This document shows, piece by piece, positions 6,499 through 15,022 of a stretch of DNA of 17,931 nt. This stretch comes from Draconibacterium orientale (GTDB lineage: Bacteria > Bacteroidota > Bacteroidia > Bacteroidales > UBA1556). The stretch is from positions 1-17,931 of the forward strand of contig DZDC01000039.1 in NCBI GenBank assembly GCA_022736595.1, written 5' to 3'. Made by a program: the position numbers and the translations under genes. Each line of letters begins with the position of its first letter. The first letter of the stretch is position 1. The notes below the pieces were generated by a model that was given only the letters and a program-made list of their open reading frames with translations, was not told where the DNA came from and did no database searches.

Positions 6499-7515
6499 GT
6501 GAAATATATCTCTTTGAGTCTTATTCTTTTGTTCGTTATCAACTTGCATTCGCAGCCTGTGGATCAAATTGAAAAATTACGGTCTCTTTCAATCCTTATG
6601 CAACAGGCTTCTGACGACAAAAGCAAACTCTCTTTTTCTGATCAGCTTGAACTGCAATTAAAAGAGATACTCGAAATGCCCCAATCTGCCAATTTTAAAT
6701 TGGATTCGGTAGGTTATTTAAAGGTTTTGCAAAGTGAGGATAAGCAAGTTCGCATAGCTACTTGGTCGTTGAAGATGGAGGATGGAAGTTTTCAATTTCG
6801 AGGATTTGTGCATGTTATTGATTCCAAAACCAACCACAACGCATTGATTCGGCTTCAAGATCAGACGCCTTACAGCACTCCTATTCTCAATAAGAGCCTT
6901 ACTTCGAGCAAATGGATGGGAGCCGTGTATTTCGAAATGATAGAGAAGGTTTACTCGGGTAAAAAATATTATACTTTGCTGGGATGGAAAGGAATGGATA
7001 TGACTCGTCAGAGTAAAGTGGTGGAGGTGATGAACTTAAAAAATAATAGCGAAGTGGTGTTTGGAGCCAATATTTTTAACCTTAAAGGCTCGTCACAATA
7101 CAAGGACATGACCAACCCCAAACGCGTGGTTTTTATTTACAACAGCCAAACGCGAATGCTATTACAGTACGATTTGCAAACTCTGGTAATTAGGGAGAAA
7201 AAGAAACAAAGCCAGTCGCCATCGAAAAGCAAAAAACCCGGTTTTGAAGCTCAGATAGGACCCGCAGCCAGTAAGGAAAAAACCACCACCATCAAGGATC
7301 ACATGATAGTAATGGATCGTCTGGTGCCGCTATCCCCCGATATGACCGATTTTTATGAGTTTTATTATCCCGAAGCTAATGTTATGGATGCCTTAAGGTT
7401 TGAGAAAAACACATGGAAACTCTACCTCGATATTGATGCCCGCAATGAAGAAGTTCCTGGACAAAAGCAAAACTCGAAAAAGTCGGTGAATTACGATTTA
7501 TTTCCCAGTGAGTAG
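6499..7515 (+). CDS. Exported protein of unknown function
   Basis: With a GTG start at 6499 the protein has 338 residues and begins with a normal signal peptide: V/M-K-Y, then hydrophobic ISLSLILLFVINLHS, with probable cleavage near HSQ. The frame remains open back to a TTG at 6460, but those codons lie in the promoter and would spoil the signal peptide. There is no lipobox Cys, so the protein is probably periplasmic. The middle part has mixed hydrophobic/charged segments (YYTLLGWKGMDM, EVVFGANIFNL, KRVVFIYNS) that suggest a beta-rich fold. A basic, Ser/Gln/Lys-rich linker follows (REKKKQSQSPSKSKKPGF), then IVMDRLVPLSPDMTDFYEFYYPE. Similar unnamed proteins are, from memory, common in Bacteroidota. 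It is divergent from the S24 repressor and may share its control region. I cannot assign a function. Confidence 0.75.
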   Translation: MKYISLSLILLFVINLHSQPVDQIEKLRSLSILMQQASDDKSKLSFSDQLELQLKEILEMPQSANFKLDSVGYLKVLQSEDKQVRIATWSLKMEDGSFQFRGFVHVIDSKTNHNALIRLQDQTPYSTPILNKSLTSSKWMGAVYFEMIEKVYSGKKYYTLLGWKGMDMTRQSKVVEVMNLKNNSEVVFGANIFNLKGSSQYKDMTNPKRVVFIYNSQTRMLLQYDLQTLVIREKKKQSQSPSKSKKPGFEAQIGPAASKEKTTTIKDHMIVMDRLVPLSPDMTDFYEFYYPEANVMDALRFEKNTWKLYLDIDARNEEVPGQKQNSKKSVNYDLFPSE

Positions 7516-7613
7516 AAATCGAAAGCAATGGAATAACGAATTTTAGAAGCATTTCTTCCCCATAAAAATGCTATTTATTAAACTCTTTTAATTTTTTAGG
7601 TTAGAAAAATAGA

Positions 7614-7621
7614 TACCTTTG
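7614..7621 (+). promoter_or_regulatory. -7 promoter box of ahcY
   Basis: TACCTTTG matches TAnnTTTG exactly and is identical to the box before the CYTH operon. It implies a leader of roughly 40 nt, too short for an S-adenosylhomocysteine riboswitch, and I see no such structure. Confidence 0.6.
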
Positions 7622-7670
7622 CGGCCTTATTTAAAATTATTCTAATAAACTAAAATTAAATTCAGAAATT

Positions 7671-9086
7671 ATGACCCAAGAGGTATTAAAGTTCAAAGTG
7701 GCTGATATGAGTTTGGCCACATGGGGACGAAAAGAAATCGAAATCGCGGAGCAAGAAATGCCCGGATTAATGGCTGTACGTCAAAAATACAGTGCCGAAA
7801 AACCTCTCAAAGGAGTGCGCATCACCGGAAGTTTACACATGACCATTCAAACCGCGGTTCTCATCGAAACTCTTGCTGAGTTAGGTGCTGAAGTGCGTTG
7901 GGCAAGTTGTAATATCTTCTCAACCCAAGATCATGCTGCTGCGGCAATCGCTGCTGCCGGAATTCCCGTTTTTGCTTGGAAAGGCGAAACTTTAGAGGAA
8001 TATTGGTGGTGTACCTTGCAAGCTTTGAGTTTTGCAAATGGTAAGGGCCCACAAATGATTGTTGACGATGGTGGCGATGCTACCATGTTGATACATAAAG
8101 GATATGAAGCTGAAAAGAACGCTTCGGCCTTGGATATCGCTCCCGAAAGTGAAGAACATTCCGAAATTTTGAAGTTATTGAAGAAGACTTTAAAAGAGGA
8201 CAACCAAAAATGGCATCGCACTGTGGCTGAGTGGAAAGGCGTTTCGGAAGAAACCACAACTGGAGTTCACCGTTTGTACCAGATGTTTGAAAAAGGAGAA
8301 CTTCTTATTCCTGCCATCAATGTTAACGATAGCGTTACCAAATCTAAATTCGACAATCTTTACGGTTGTCGCGAGAGCTTGGCCGATGGTATCAAACGCG
8401 CCACCGACGTTATGCTTGCCGGCAAAGTAGTGGTTGTGGCCGGCTATGGCGATGTGGGAAAAGGTTCAGCACATAGCATGCGTGCTTATGGTGCTCGTGT
8501 AATAGTAACCGAAATCGACCCCATTTGCGCGCTTCAAGCTGCCATGGAAGGCTTTGAAGTTACCACCATGGAAGCTGCAGTGAAAGAAGGTAATGTGTTT
8601 GTAACCACCACAGGCAACAAAGATATCATCACCGCCGAGCACATGAATCAAATGAAGGATCAAGCCATTGTTTGTAACATCGGTCACTTTGATAATGAAA
8701 TTCAAGTTTCAAAATTGGAAGCCCTTCCCGGTATTCAAAAAATCAATGTTAAACCTCAAGTGGATGAGTATAAATTCACTGATGGCCATAGCATTTTCCT
8801 TTTGGCCGAAGGTCGCTTGGTGAACTTAGGTTGTGCAACCGGACACCCTAGTTTTGTGATGAGTAATTCATTTACCAACCAAACCTTAGCTCAGCTCGAC
8901 TTATGGAAAAATCGCGATAAGTACGAAGTGGGCGTTTATCGTTTGCCTAAGTATTTGGATGAAGAAGTGGCTCGTTTACACCTTGAAAAAATTGGTGTAA
9001 AACTCACTACCTTAAGCAAAGATCAAGCTGATTACCTAGGTGTTAATGTAAATGGTCCTTACAAACCTGAGCATTACCGCTACTAA
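7671..9086 (+). CDS. ahcY: Adenosylhomocysteinase (S-adenosyl-L-homocysteine hydrolase)
   Basis: A 471-residue cytoplasmic enzyme that splits S-adenosylhomocysteine reversibly to homocysteine and adenosine, removing the inhibitory by-product of methyltransferases. Conserved substrate-site segments are SLHMTIQTAVLIETL (His56), VDDGGDATML (Asp132/133) and NVNDSVTKSKFDNLYG (Lys224, Asp228). The NAD-binding Rossmann motif is AGYGDVGKGSA at 257-267, followed by acidic EIDP for the ribose. The C-terminus ends in the typical YKPEHYRY. It carries the extra segment of about 40 residues near 150-190 that many bacterial enzymes have and mammalian ones lack. The full family length is present. It is a single-gene unit with its own TAnnTTTG promoter and a strong terminator right after the stop. 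Confidence 0.98.
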   Translation: MTQEVLKFKVADMSLATWGRKEIEIAEQEMPGLMAVRQKYSAEKPLKGVRITGSLHMTIQTAVLIETLAELGAEVRWASCNIFSTQDHAAAAIAAAGIPVFAWKGETLEEYWWCTLQALSFANGKGPQMIVDDGGDATMLIHKGYEAEKNASALDIAPESEEHSEILKLLKKTLKEDNQKWHRTVAEWKGVSEETTTGVHRLYQMFEKGELLIPAINVNDSVTKSKFDNLYGCRESLADGIKRATDVMLAGKVVVVAGYGDVGKGSAHSMRAYGARVIVTEIDPICALQAAMEGFEVTTMEAAVKEGNVFVTTTGNKDIITAEHMNQMKDQAIVCNIGHFDNEIQVSKLEALPGIQKINVKPQVDEYKFTDGHSIFLLAEGRLVNLGCATGHPSFVMSNSFTNQTLAQLDLWKNRDKYEVGVYRLPKYLDEEVARLHLEKIGVKLTTLSKDQADYLGVNVNGPYKPEHYRY

Positions 9087-9110
9087 AATTTGATCTCAAA
9101 ATAATGAATT

Positions 9111-9139
9111 AAGCTTCCCATTTGGGAGGCTTTTTTTTT
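9111..9139 (+). terminator. Rho-independent terminator of ahcY
   Basis: AAGCTTCCC and GGGAGGCTT form a 9-bp stem with one G-U pair around a 4-nt loop (ATTT). A run of nine T follows. It lies 25 nt after the ahcY stop codon. Confidence 0.85.
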
Positions 9140-9280
9140 GCACAATTACCCTTCCACAGCTGTTGCTTTTTTTTTATCACCTTTGATTTGCTGTAAAGCT
9201 AATAAAATTGGCCCCTGTGGAGGTTTCTATCATGAAAAATGTCCATTATGCCAAATATAATTACATTTGGAATAAAGCGA

Positions 9281-9323
9281 AAGCGGTCAAAAAAATCGCC
9301 TTTCCTGATTTTTTTGACCGCTT
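9281..9323. repeat. Perfect 17-bp inverted repeat, possible bidirectional terminator
   Basis: AAGCGGTCAAAAAAATC (9281-9297) and its exact reverse complement (9307-9323) flank a 9-nt loop (GCCTTTCCT). It lies 20 nt past the stop of the minus-strand GH13 operon, between convergent genes. ahcY already has a terminator, so this one could serve the GH13 operon. It is unusual because the A7/T7 tracts lie inside the stem and no T run follows on either strand. A mobile or REP-like repeat is the alternative. The arm is preceded by AAAGCG, sharing AAAGCGAAAGCG with the element near 6420. Confidence 0.75.
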
Positions 9324-9343
9324 AACTAAATTTTAGCGTTGAC

Positions 9344-10705
9344 TTATTTTACAAGAATCAGATATTGCCAAGGATCAAGGCTGATTTTTTGACCTGCGAC
9401 GATCTTGATTGGATTGGGTTGTCCCCATATTTTAAAATCACCTTCTAAGTTACTAATCGTAACATCCACTTTATCAGCGGAATAATTAGCGAGGTAAACC
9501 ACCGTGTTTTGATCCTTAACTCGTTTAAAAGCAAATACTTTTTCAGGATTTGAAGTGGTCACAATTTCGAAGCTGCCTCCAAAATTACCATTCCAAAGGG
9601 CTGAATTTTGTTTTTTGAGTTGGCTGAGGTTTTTATAAAGTTCGGCCATGGGCGTTTTGCTGAAATCGAGGGTGTCTTTCTCGAAAAAGCGTAGTCGGTC
9701 TTTGTTGGCGGCTTCTTGTCCGCTGTAAATCAGTGGCATACCTGGCATCACAAAGGTAAGCGCGGCCATGGCATTCACAGCTTCATTCATTTTTTCGTAT
9801 TCAGTACCATTCCATGAGTTTTCGTCGTGGTTGGTAGTAAATTGCATACGGTAAGCATCGGGGCCAAATTTGCCAAGATCTTCCATTATGCGTTCGCCCA
9901 AAGCGGTGGCGGGTTTTTCGCCTTTGGCAACTGCTGCCATGGCATGGTGCATTTCCCAAGCATAAGACATATCAAAAGCTCGGTTGTGATGTTCAGGGAG
10001 TTCGGCTTCAGCCAGCATAAACACCTCTGGATTGCGCTGCTCAAAAAGAGGTCGCACACTATCCCAAAACTCGGTACGAACCAACATGGCCACATCGCAG
10101 CGGAAACCATCCACTTTGGCGGTATCCATCCAGTAAAGCATGGCATCCGCCATGCCTTTCCACAAGGCATGGTTGTCGTAGTCGAGAGCCAAAACATCGG
10201 TCCAATCGAAAGGTGAAACCAGATTTCCTAAGCTATCTTTTTGGTACCAATCGGGATGTTGTTCTACCCAAACATTGTCCCAAGCAGTGTGATTGGCCAC
10301 CCAGTCGATAATGACTTTCATGCCCAAACTGTGTGCTTTATTTACCAATTCTTGAACATCGGTAAGGGTGCCAAATTCTGTGTTCACTGCTGTATAATCG
10401 CTAATGGCATAATAGGATCCAAGACTTCCTTTTCGATTTTTTTCGCCAATGGGATTGATGGGCATAAGCCACAAAATATCTACTCCCATTTGATGCAAGC
10501 GTTCGATGTGGGGAATAAAGGCTTTGATGGTTCCTTCAGGGGTGTACTGACGAAGGTTTACTTCGTAAATAATGGCATTTTTAGACCATTCGGCATGGAT
10601 AAGCGTGTCGTTTTGAGTCATGTTTTGATTTGAATTGATTTTAGGTTTGCAGCTCAGCATCAGTGTGATAGCTAAGAGAATGAGTACTGAAAATTTTAAG
10701 TTCAT
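9344..10705 (-). CDS. GH13 alpha-amylase-family glycoside hydrolase, lipoprotein
   Basis: A 453-residue enzyme with a lipoprotein-type N-terminus (MNLKFSVLILLAITLMLSC, acylated Cys19), so anchored to a membrane outside the cytoplasm. A compact (beta/alpha)8 barrel spans about 45-360 with all four GH13 regions: I, DWVANHT (134-140); II, DGFRCDVA with Arg202 and nucleophile Asp204; III, MLAEAEL with acid/base Glu233; IV, TTNHDENS with His293 and Asp294. A small beta-sandwich domain fills the C-terminus. There is no N-terminal carbohydrate-binding domain. The family cleaves alpha-1,4 (sometimes alpha-1,6) glucans; the size suggests a small-substrate maltodextrin-type enzyme, but specificity cannot be read. 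It is third in the operon, 7 nt after the 789-residue GH13 gene. Confidence 0.92.
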   Translation of the reverse strand: MNLKFSVLILLAITLMLSCKPKINSNQNMTQNDTLIHAEWSKNAIIYEVNLRQYTPEGTIKAFIPHIERLHQMGVDILWLMPINPIGEKNRKGSLGSYYAISDYTAVNTEFGTLTDVQELVNKAHSLGMKVIIDWVANHTAWDNVWVEQHPDWYQKDSLGNLVSPFDWTDVLALDYDNHALWKGMADAMLYWMDTAKVDGFRCDVAMLVRTEFWDSVRPLFEQRNPEVFMLAEAELPEHHNRAFDMSYAWEMHHAMAAVAKGEKPATALGERIMEDLGKFGPDAYRMQFTTNHDENSWNGTEYEKMNEAVNAMAALTFVMPGMPLIYSGQEAANKDRLRFFEKDTLDFSKTPMAELYKNLSQLKKQNSALWNGNFGGSFEIVTTSNPEKVFAFKRVKDQNTVVYLANYSADKVDVTISNLEGDFKIWGQPNPIKIVAGQKISLDPWQYLILVK

Positions 10706-10712
10706 TGGTTAT

Positions 10713-13082
10713 TTATTTGGTGTTGAAGCTAATAATTTCAAAACTATAAGGCGGCAAAGATACTTTGATTTTTGAAGCATTTTGCTCGGTTTTGTTACCA
10801 AAATGCGTTTTCATTTTCTGAGCTCCTTGGGGCAATTCCAATTCCAGTTCTTTGGGAGCGGACGAATTGTTTAATCCTATCCAAACCCATTGGTCAAAGT
10901 AGTTGCGAAGTATTTGCATGGTATTGGCTTCGGTTTTTATCCAGCGAATATCGCCATACATGAGCGCCATTTGGCTTCTGCGAATTTGAATAAGGCGGGC
11001 TGTTTTTTCAAGGTTAATTTTTTCCAAGGGGCTCAACTTGTTCCCAAAACGCATCATTCTTCTACTGTCGGGATCGTTGCCGCCAGGCATTCCAAACTCG
11101 TCGCCATAATAGATCACAGGCACTCCGGGAATGCTCATATTGAAAGCCAGGAGCAGCATCAGTTTTTGATAAGCCATAGAATCGCCCACTTCAATTTTGC
11201 GGGTCCATCCGGCTTCTTTGGCGTTTTCGTTGAAGCTTAAACTTCCTCCAGCGTAGCTAATAAACCTAGCTCGGTCTTGGTTGCCGGTGATGTAGGCCAT
11301 TAAGTTATGGCTGCCGTAGGACATTAAACTTTCTTGCAGACGGTCGCCAAGACTCGACATGGCATTGCTTCCTGCAAATACGCCCAAAGCGGCATCATAA
11401 ACATTGAAGTCGAATTGCCCGTCGAGAAGTCCAGGACTTACGTAACTGCCAATAAGCTCCGCACTTCCGTAGGTTTCGCCAAGCTGATATATGGGTTTGT
11501 TGAAAGGAATGATCACACTATCCTTGAGTTTTTTGGTAAGCAATCGCCAAAAGCTAAGCGGAATATGTTTAGCAGCATCGTATCTAAAACCATCCACGCC
11601 ATAGTGTTGTGCCCACCAGAGGCTGCTATCGGCCAACATTTCAGCTACTTCTGCTTTTTCTAAATCGAGGGTGGGCAAAAATTTGTCGAACCAAGTGGTG
11701 AGGCGGTATTCGTCCCAAAGTTCAAGGTTCAATCGCCCATCGGTGGTGTGCATAGAGGTGGCGTATTCGGGATGTTGTTGATAAATGGGATGCTCTTGAT
11801 GAACGTGATTGGCAACTAAGTCGAGGAAAATATTGCTTTCGTTTTTATGAATTTTATCCACCAATTGGAGCAATTCGGATTCGGTACCAAAATGAGGATT
11901 GAGTTGAGTGAAGCTGGTGGGCCAATAACCATGATAGGCCGAAAAACGGGTTTCTGGTTTTGGCCAATAACCAAAGGCTCCTTCAGTGTTCTTGACCAAA
12001 GGGGATATCCATAGAGCATTGATGCCAAGATTTTTAAAATATCCTTCTTCAATTTTCTGCATCAATCCTTGCATATCGCCACCATTATAATTAGCCTGTG
12101 GAAGCACTAAACTATCGGGTAAAGGTCGGTTGTTGGTGGGGTTTCCGTCCTGAAATCGGTCGATAAATACATTGTACATCACCATGCCATGGTATTGATT
12201 GCGAGTGATTTGATTTGCATTTTCAATCACTTTTCCCTTAAACAAAGGAATGAGAATATCGTTGCTGAGTTTAGAATTTTGAGCTCCATAGATGCGAATG
12301 TAGGAGTAGGGATGTTGTTGGGCTTCCTTGGGCAGGCTTATTTGCAAATTCCCTGCGGGCTGATGGTTGGATTGGAGAATCACTTGATTGTTCCACAAAA
12401 CAACGAGCTCATCGGCAGGAGCAGTTAATTCTATTTCCAGATTTTGTCCTTGCACTTTTTTGGTAAAAATCTGTAATGCTTTGTTCTCTGGATTACCCAC
12501 TTGCAGGATGCTATTGGTTCCACCCATTCCATTGGAGGCAATAAGCAGATTGTTTGGGTCTTGCATCTCTTTACCATCGGCCACAAGTAGATAGGCATAT
12601 TTGCCTTCTTGCAAAACCAAAACCCCTTGCCAAGCGGTGTCTTTCCATTCCAAAGGAGTCCGCGATGAAACCCATCCATTAAATTCGCCTTTGAGTTCCA
12701 CATTTTTATATTTTTTACCTTTTGGATTGAAGGTGTATAAAACCTTGCGCTTCAATGATTTTTTAAGTAAAACATCGGTGCTTTTGCCTTTAATCCACAG
12801 CTTCATTACCAGCAAAGAATGGTGAAAGTCGATTCCTTGAAAACTGATCATTTTTTTGCTTTGGTAGAACCCCATTTTTTTACCGTCGATGCTCACCGAA
12901 TCCAAAAGGTTGGCATCGGGTACAAAATCGTCAAGGTAGAGCAAATTTGATTCATATTCAAGCCATTGTGCGCTTAAAATATTTTCTTCTTTGGCCATTT
13001 GTTGCGGTTTAAGAACCGAATCGCAAGCCAAAATGCTTAAAACTAAAAATGATAAAGCAATGAATTTGAGGTGGAGATTCAT
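10713..13082 (-). CDS. GH13 alpha-amylase-family enzyme with N-terminal E-set/CBM48-like region, lipoprotein
   Basis: A 789-residue lipoprotein (MNLHLKFIALSFLVLSILAC, Cys20). Residues about 112-195 look like a CBM48/E-set domain (VELKGEFNGWVSSRTPLEW). A second beta region follows to about 290, then the catalytic barrel to about 710 and a C-terminal beta domain. GH13 regions: I, DLVANH (421-426); II, DGFRYDAA with Arg500 and nucleophile Asp502; III, LGETYG with Glu536; IV, TGNQDRARF with Asp603. The usual transition-state His of region IV is Gln602 here. Barrel segments such as YNGGDMQGL and IPGVPVIYYGDEFGMPGGNDPDSRRMM resemble neopullulanase/cyclomaltodextrinase-type GH13 enzymes. It probably hydrolyses starch- or glycogen-derived glucans outside the cytoplasm. 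Middle gene of the operon: 22 nt after the 611-residue GH13 gene and 7 nt before the 453-residue one. Confidence 0.92.
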   Translation of the reverse strand: MNLHLKFIALSFLVLSILACDSVLKPQQMAKEENILSAQWLEYESNLLYLDDFVPDANLLDSVSIDGKKMGFYQSKKMISFQGIDFHHSLLVMKLWIKGKSTDVLLKKSLKRKVLYTFNPKGKKYKNVELKGEFNGWVSSRTPLEWKDTAWQGVLVLQEGKYAYLLVADGKEMQDPNNLLIASNGMGGTNSILQVGNPENKALQIFTKKVQGQNLEIELTAPADELVVLWNNQVILQSNHQPAGNLQISLPKEAQQHPYSYIRIYGAQNSKLSNDILIPLFKGKVIENANQITRNQYHGMVMYNVFIDRFQDGNPTNNRPLPDSLVLPQANYNGGDMQGLMQKIEEGYFKNLGINALWISPLVKNTEGAFGYWPKPETRFSAYHGYWPTSFTQLNPHFGTESELLQLVDKIHKNESNIFLDLVANHVHQEHPIYQQHPEYATSMHTTDGRLNLELWDEYRLTTWFDKFLPTLDLEKAEVAEMLADSSLWWAQHYGVDGFRYDAAKHIPLSFWRLLTKKLKDSVIIPFNKPIYQLGETYGSAELIGSYVSPGLLDGQFDFNVYDAALGVFAGSNAMSSLGDRLQESLMSYGSHNLMAYITGNQDRARFISYAGGSLSFNENAKEAGWTRKIEVGDSMAYQKLMLLLAFNMSIPGVPVIYYGDEFGMPGGNDPDSRRMMRFGNKLSPLEKINLEKTARLIQIRRSQMALMYGDIRWIKTEANTMQILRNYFDQWVWIGLNNSSAPKELELELPQGAQKMKTHFGNKTEQNASKIKVSLPPYSFEIISFNTK

Positions 13083-13104
13083 AATTGTGTTTTTTATGTA
13101 AAGC

Positions 13105-14940
13105 TTATTTCAATTGAAAAATTTGTGCGGATTTTTGGGGAAGCATAAAGTGGTACATAATACTTTGGAACTCATTATCTTCCATAGATTTGATGGATTT
13201 GGCACCATTAAGACCTTCCTCAAATCGCGTAATATCAATGTCTTTTGGCTGGTCGTTATTGTTGAAAATAATCATAAAGCGTTCTCCAGCATCAAATCTA
13301 AAGTAAACATAAACGCCATCTTGAGGAATATAATGAAGCAGTTTGCCACTTTGCAAAGCGAGGTGTTGTTTGCGCAAATGGAGAATTTTGCGGGTATAAT
13401 CTAAAACATCAGATTGGCGTTGGTCCAGGTTTTGATTATTGAAAACATTAGATTTATCAGTGAGCCATCCGCCGGGCATATCGGGGCGAAGGCTGGCATC
13501 ACCCTCCGATTTGTTGCCAGGAAGCATTATTTCATCGCCATAGTAAAGCTGTGGAATGCCACGGGTGGTAAGGAGAAAAGTGATTCCCATTTTGTATTTT
13601 TCAATATTCATTTCTACTTGGGTTGCAAATCGTGTGATGTCGTGGTTGTCGAGGAAGATGACATTGCTGTCAGCATTTTGATACACAAAATCTTGTGCCA
13701 GAACCATGTACAGATTGGCCATCCCTTCTGTCCAGCCTTCTTTTTGATTAAAAGCGGCATTGAGGGCGTAGTTTAAAGGGAAATCGGTAACGCTTTGTAG
13801 ATGACTGGGTGCTTTGGCTTGGGGGAAGGTGGAGGATTGAAAATAAGCCGTATGAGGTACCGTTTGAAGCCAAGCTTCACCTACGATATTAAAGTTGGGA
13901 TATTCGCTCATAACTGCATCAACCCATTGAGCCATAAAGGTTTGGTCTGAATAGGGATAGGTGTCCATTCTGACGCCTTGCAAACCTGCGTATTCAATCC
14001 ACCAAATGCTGTTTTGAATGAGGTAACGAGCCAGAAAAGGATTTTTTTGATTAAGGTCGGGCATGCTATGGTCGAACCAACCATCGTTCATCAACTTTTG
14101 ATCTTGGGCACTGGCATGTGGATCCATGAGGGCTTCGGAACGGTAGTTGGAACGGGTGAATTCTGAAAACTGATGAACCCAATCTTGGAAAGGCAAGTCG
14201 CGCATCCACCAATGGTGATCGCCACAATGGTTGAAAACCATGTCCATCATCACCTTGATGCCTTGTTGTTGGGCTGCTTTCACCAGGTTTTTGTAATCTT
14301 CGTTGCTACCAAAGCGGGGATCGACGCGGTAAAAATCGGTGATGGCGTAGCCGTGATAGGAGTATTTGGGCTGGTTGTTTTCGAGTAAAGGATTGATCCA
14401 CAGAGCGGTGATGCCCAGTTTTGATATATATTCAAGGTTTTGGTGGATGCCAGCCACATCGCCCCCATGTCGGCCATTGGGATTGCTACGGTCGGCTTTT
14501 TCAAGCATTTCAGCAGGACTGTCGTTATTGGGATTGCCATTGGCAAAGCGATCAGGCATCAGCATATAGATCACATCTTGAGGCCCAAAACCCAATCGTT
14601 GGGCTGAGTTGGGCTCGCGATTTTTGAGTTCATAATCCAAGCTCAATTTCTTGCTTTTGCCTTCATAAAAATCAATTTTAATCTTTCCAGCTTTGGCCGT
14701 GGCTGCAATTTCGAGATCTAAAAACAGGTAGTTGGCACTTTCAGCTTTATGGAAAGCTTTGAGTTCAATGCTTTTTTCGTCAATTTTTGGGGTCAGATTG
14801 CCGATGTCTTTATGATGCACCATCAGCTGAAGGCTTGTATTGTGCATGTCGATCCACCAAAATGAAGGTTCAATACGTTGAGCAGTAGTACTTAAGACAA
14901 AAATAAAAAAGTAAATTGCAAATGATATTCTTTTTCTCAT
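13105..14940 (-). CDS. GH13 neopullulanase/cyclomaltodextrinase-type enzyme (SusA-like), secreted
   Basis: A 611-residue protein with a classical signal peptide (RKRISFAIYFFIFVLSTTAQ) and no lipobox, so probably periplasmic. Residues about 22-108 resemble the Cyc-maltodext_N domain (PSFWWIDMHNTSLQLMVHHKDI). The barrel then begins at FGPQDVIYMLMPDRFANG. GH13 regions: I, MDMVFNHCGDHHWW (Asn237, His238); II, GVRMDTYPY (Arg324, Asp326); III, NIVGEAWL (Glu355); IV, FLDNHDITRF (His433, Asp434). The C-terminus (about 515-611) fits the short Cyc-maltodext_C beta domain. This is the architecture of Bacteroides SusA neopullulanase, which breaks maltodextrins, pullulan or cyclodextrins in the periplasm. 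No susB, susC, susD or susR lies nearby. First gene of the operon, 22 nt before the next gene. Confidence 0.93.
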   Translation of the reverse strand: MRKRISFAIYFFIFVLSTTAQRIEPSFWWIDMHNTSLQLMVHHKDIGNLTPKIDEKSIELKAFHKAESANYLFLDLEIAATAKAGKIKIDFYEGKSKKLSLDYELKNREPNSAQRLGFGPQDVIYMLMPDRFANGNPNNDSPAEMLEKADRSNPNGRHGGDVAGIHQNLEYISKLGITALWINPLLENNQPKYSYHGYAITDFYRVDPRFGSNEDYKNLVKAAQQQGIKVMMDMVFNHCGDHHWWMRDLPFQDWVHQFSEFTRSNYRSEALMDPHASAQDQKLMNDGWFDHSMPDLNQKNPFLARYLIQNSIWWIEYAGLQGVRMDTYPYSDQTFMAQWVDAVMSEYPNFNIVGEAWLQTVPHTAYFQSSTFPQAKAPSHLQSVTDFPLNYALNAAFNQKEGWTEGMANLYMVLAQDFVYQNADSNVIFLDNHDITRFATQVEMNIEKYKMGITFLLTTRGIPQLYYGDEIMLPGNKSEGDASLRPDMPGGWLTDKSNVFNNQNLDQRQSDVLDYTRKILHLRKQHLALQSGKLLHYIPQDGVYVYFRFDAGERFMIIFNNNDQPKDIDITRFEEGLNGAKSIKSMEDNEFQSIMYHFMLPQKSAQIFQLK

Positions 14941-14959
14941 TAGATAGGTTTTAGGCAGC

Positions 14960-14967
14960 CAAAATTA
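14960..14967 (-). promoter_or_regulatory. -7 promoter box of the GH13 operon
   Basis: The minus strand reads TAATTTTG, an exact TAnnTTTG match. A TTG at 14989-14991 (minus strand), 21 nt upstream, may be the -33 element. The box ends 19 nt before the start codon of the SusA-like gene. Confidence 0.55.
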
Positions 14968-15022
14968 TGAATTTTGAGAATAGAGAATCAATGTAAAGGA
15001 ATTAAAATTGAAAACAAGGATT

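Noticed and set aside
7516..7670. Possible SAH or SAM riboswitch before ahcY
   Set aside because: The leader predicted from the promoter is only about 40 nt and shows no conserved stems.
7861..8257. Minus-strand open frames opposite ahcY
   Set aside because: They lie entirely within the unmistakable ahcY gene, have no start signal or promoter, and translate to compositionally biased, unrecognisable sequence.
9827..14627. Many open frames on the plus strand and other frames across the GH13 genes
   Set aside because: Shadows of the three well-supported minus-strand GH13 genes; rich in residues expected from reverse reading, no motifs, no start context.
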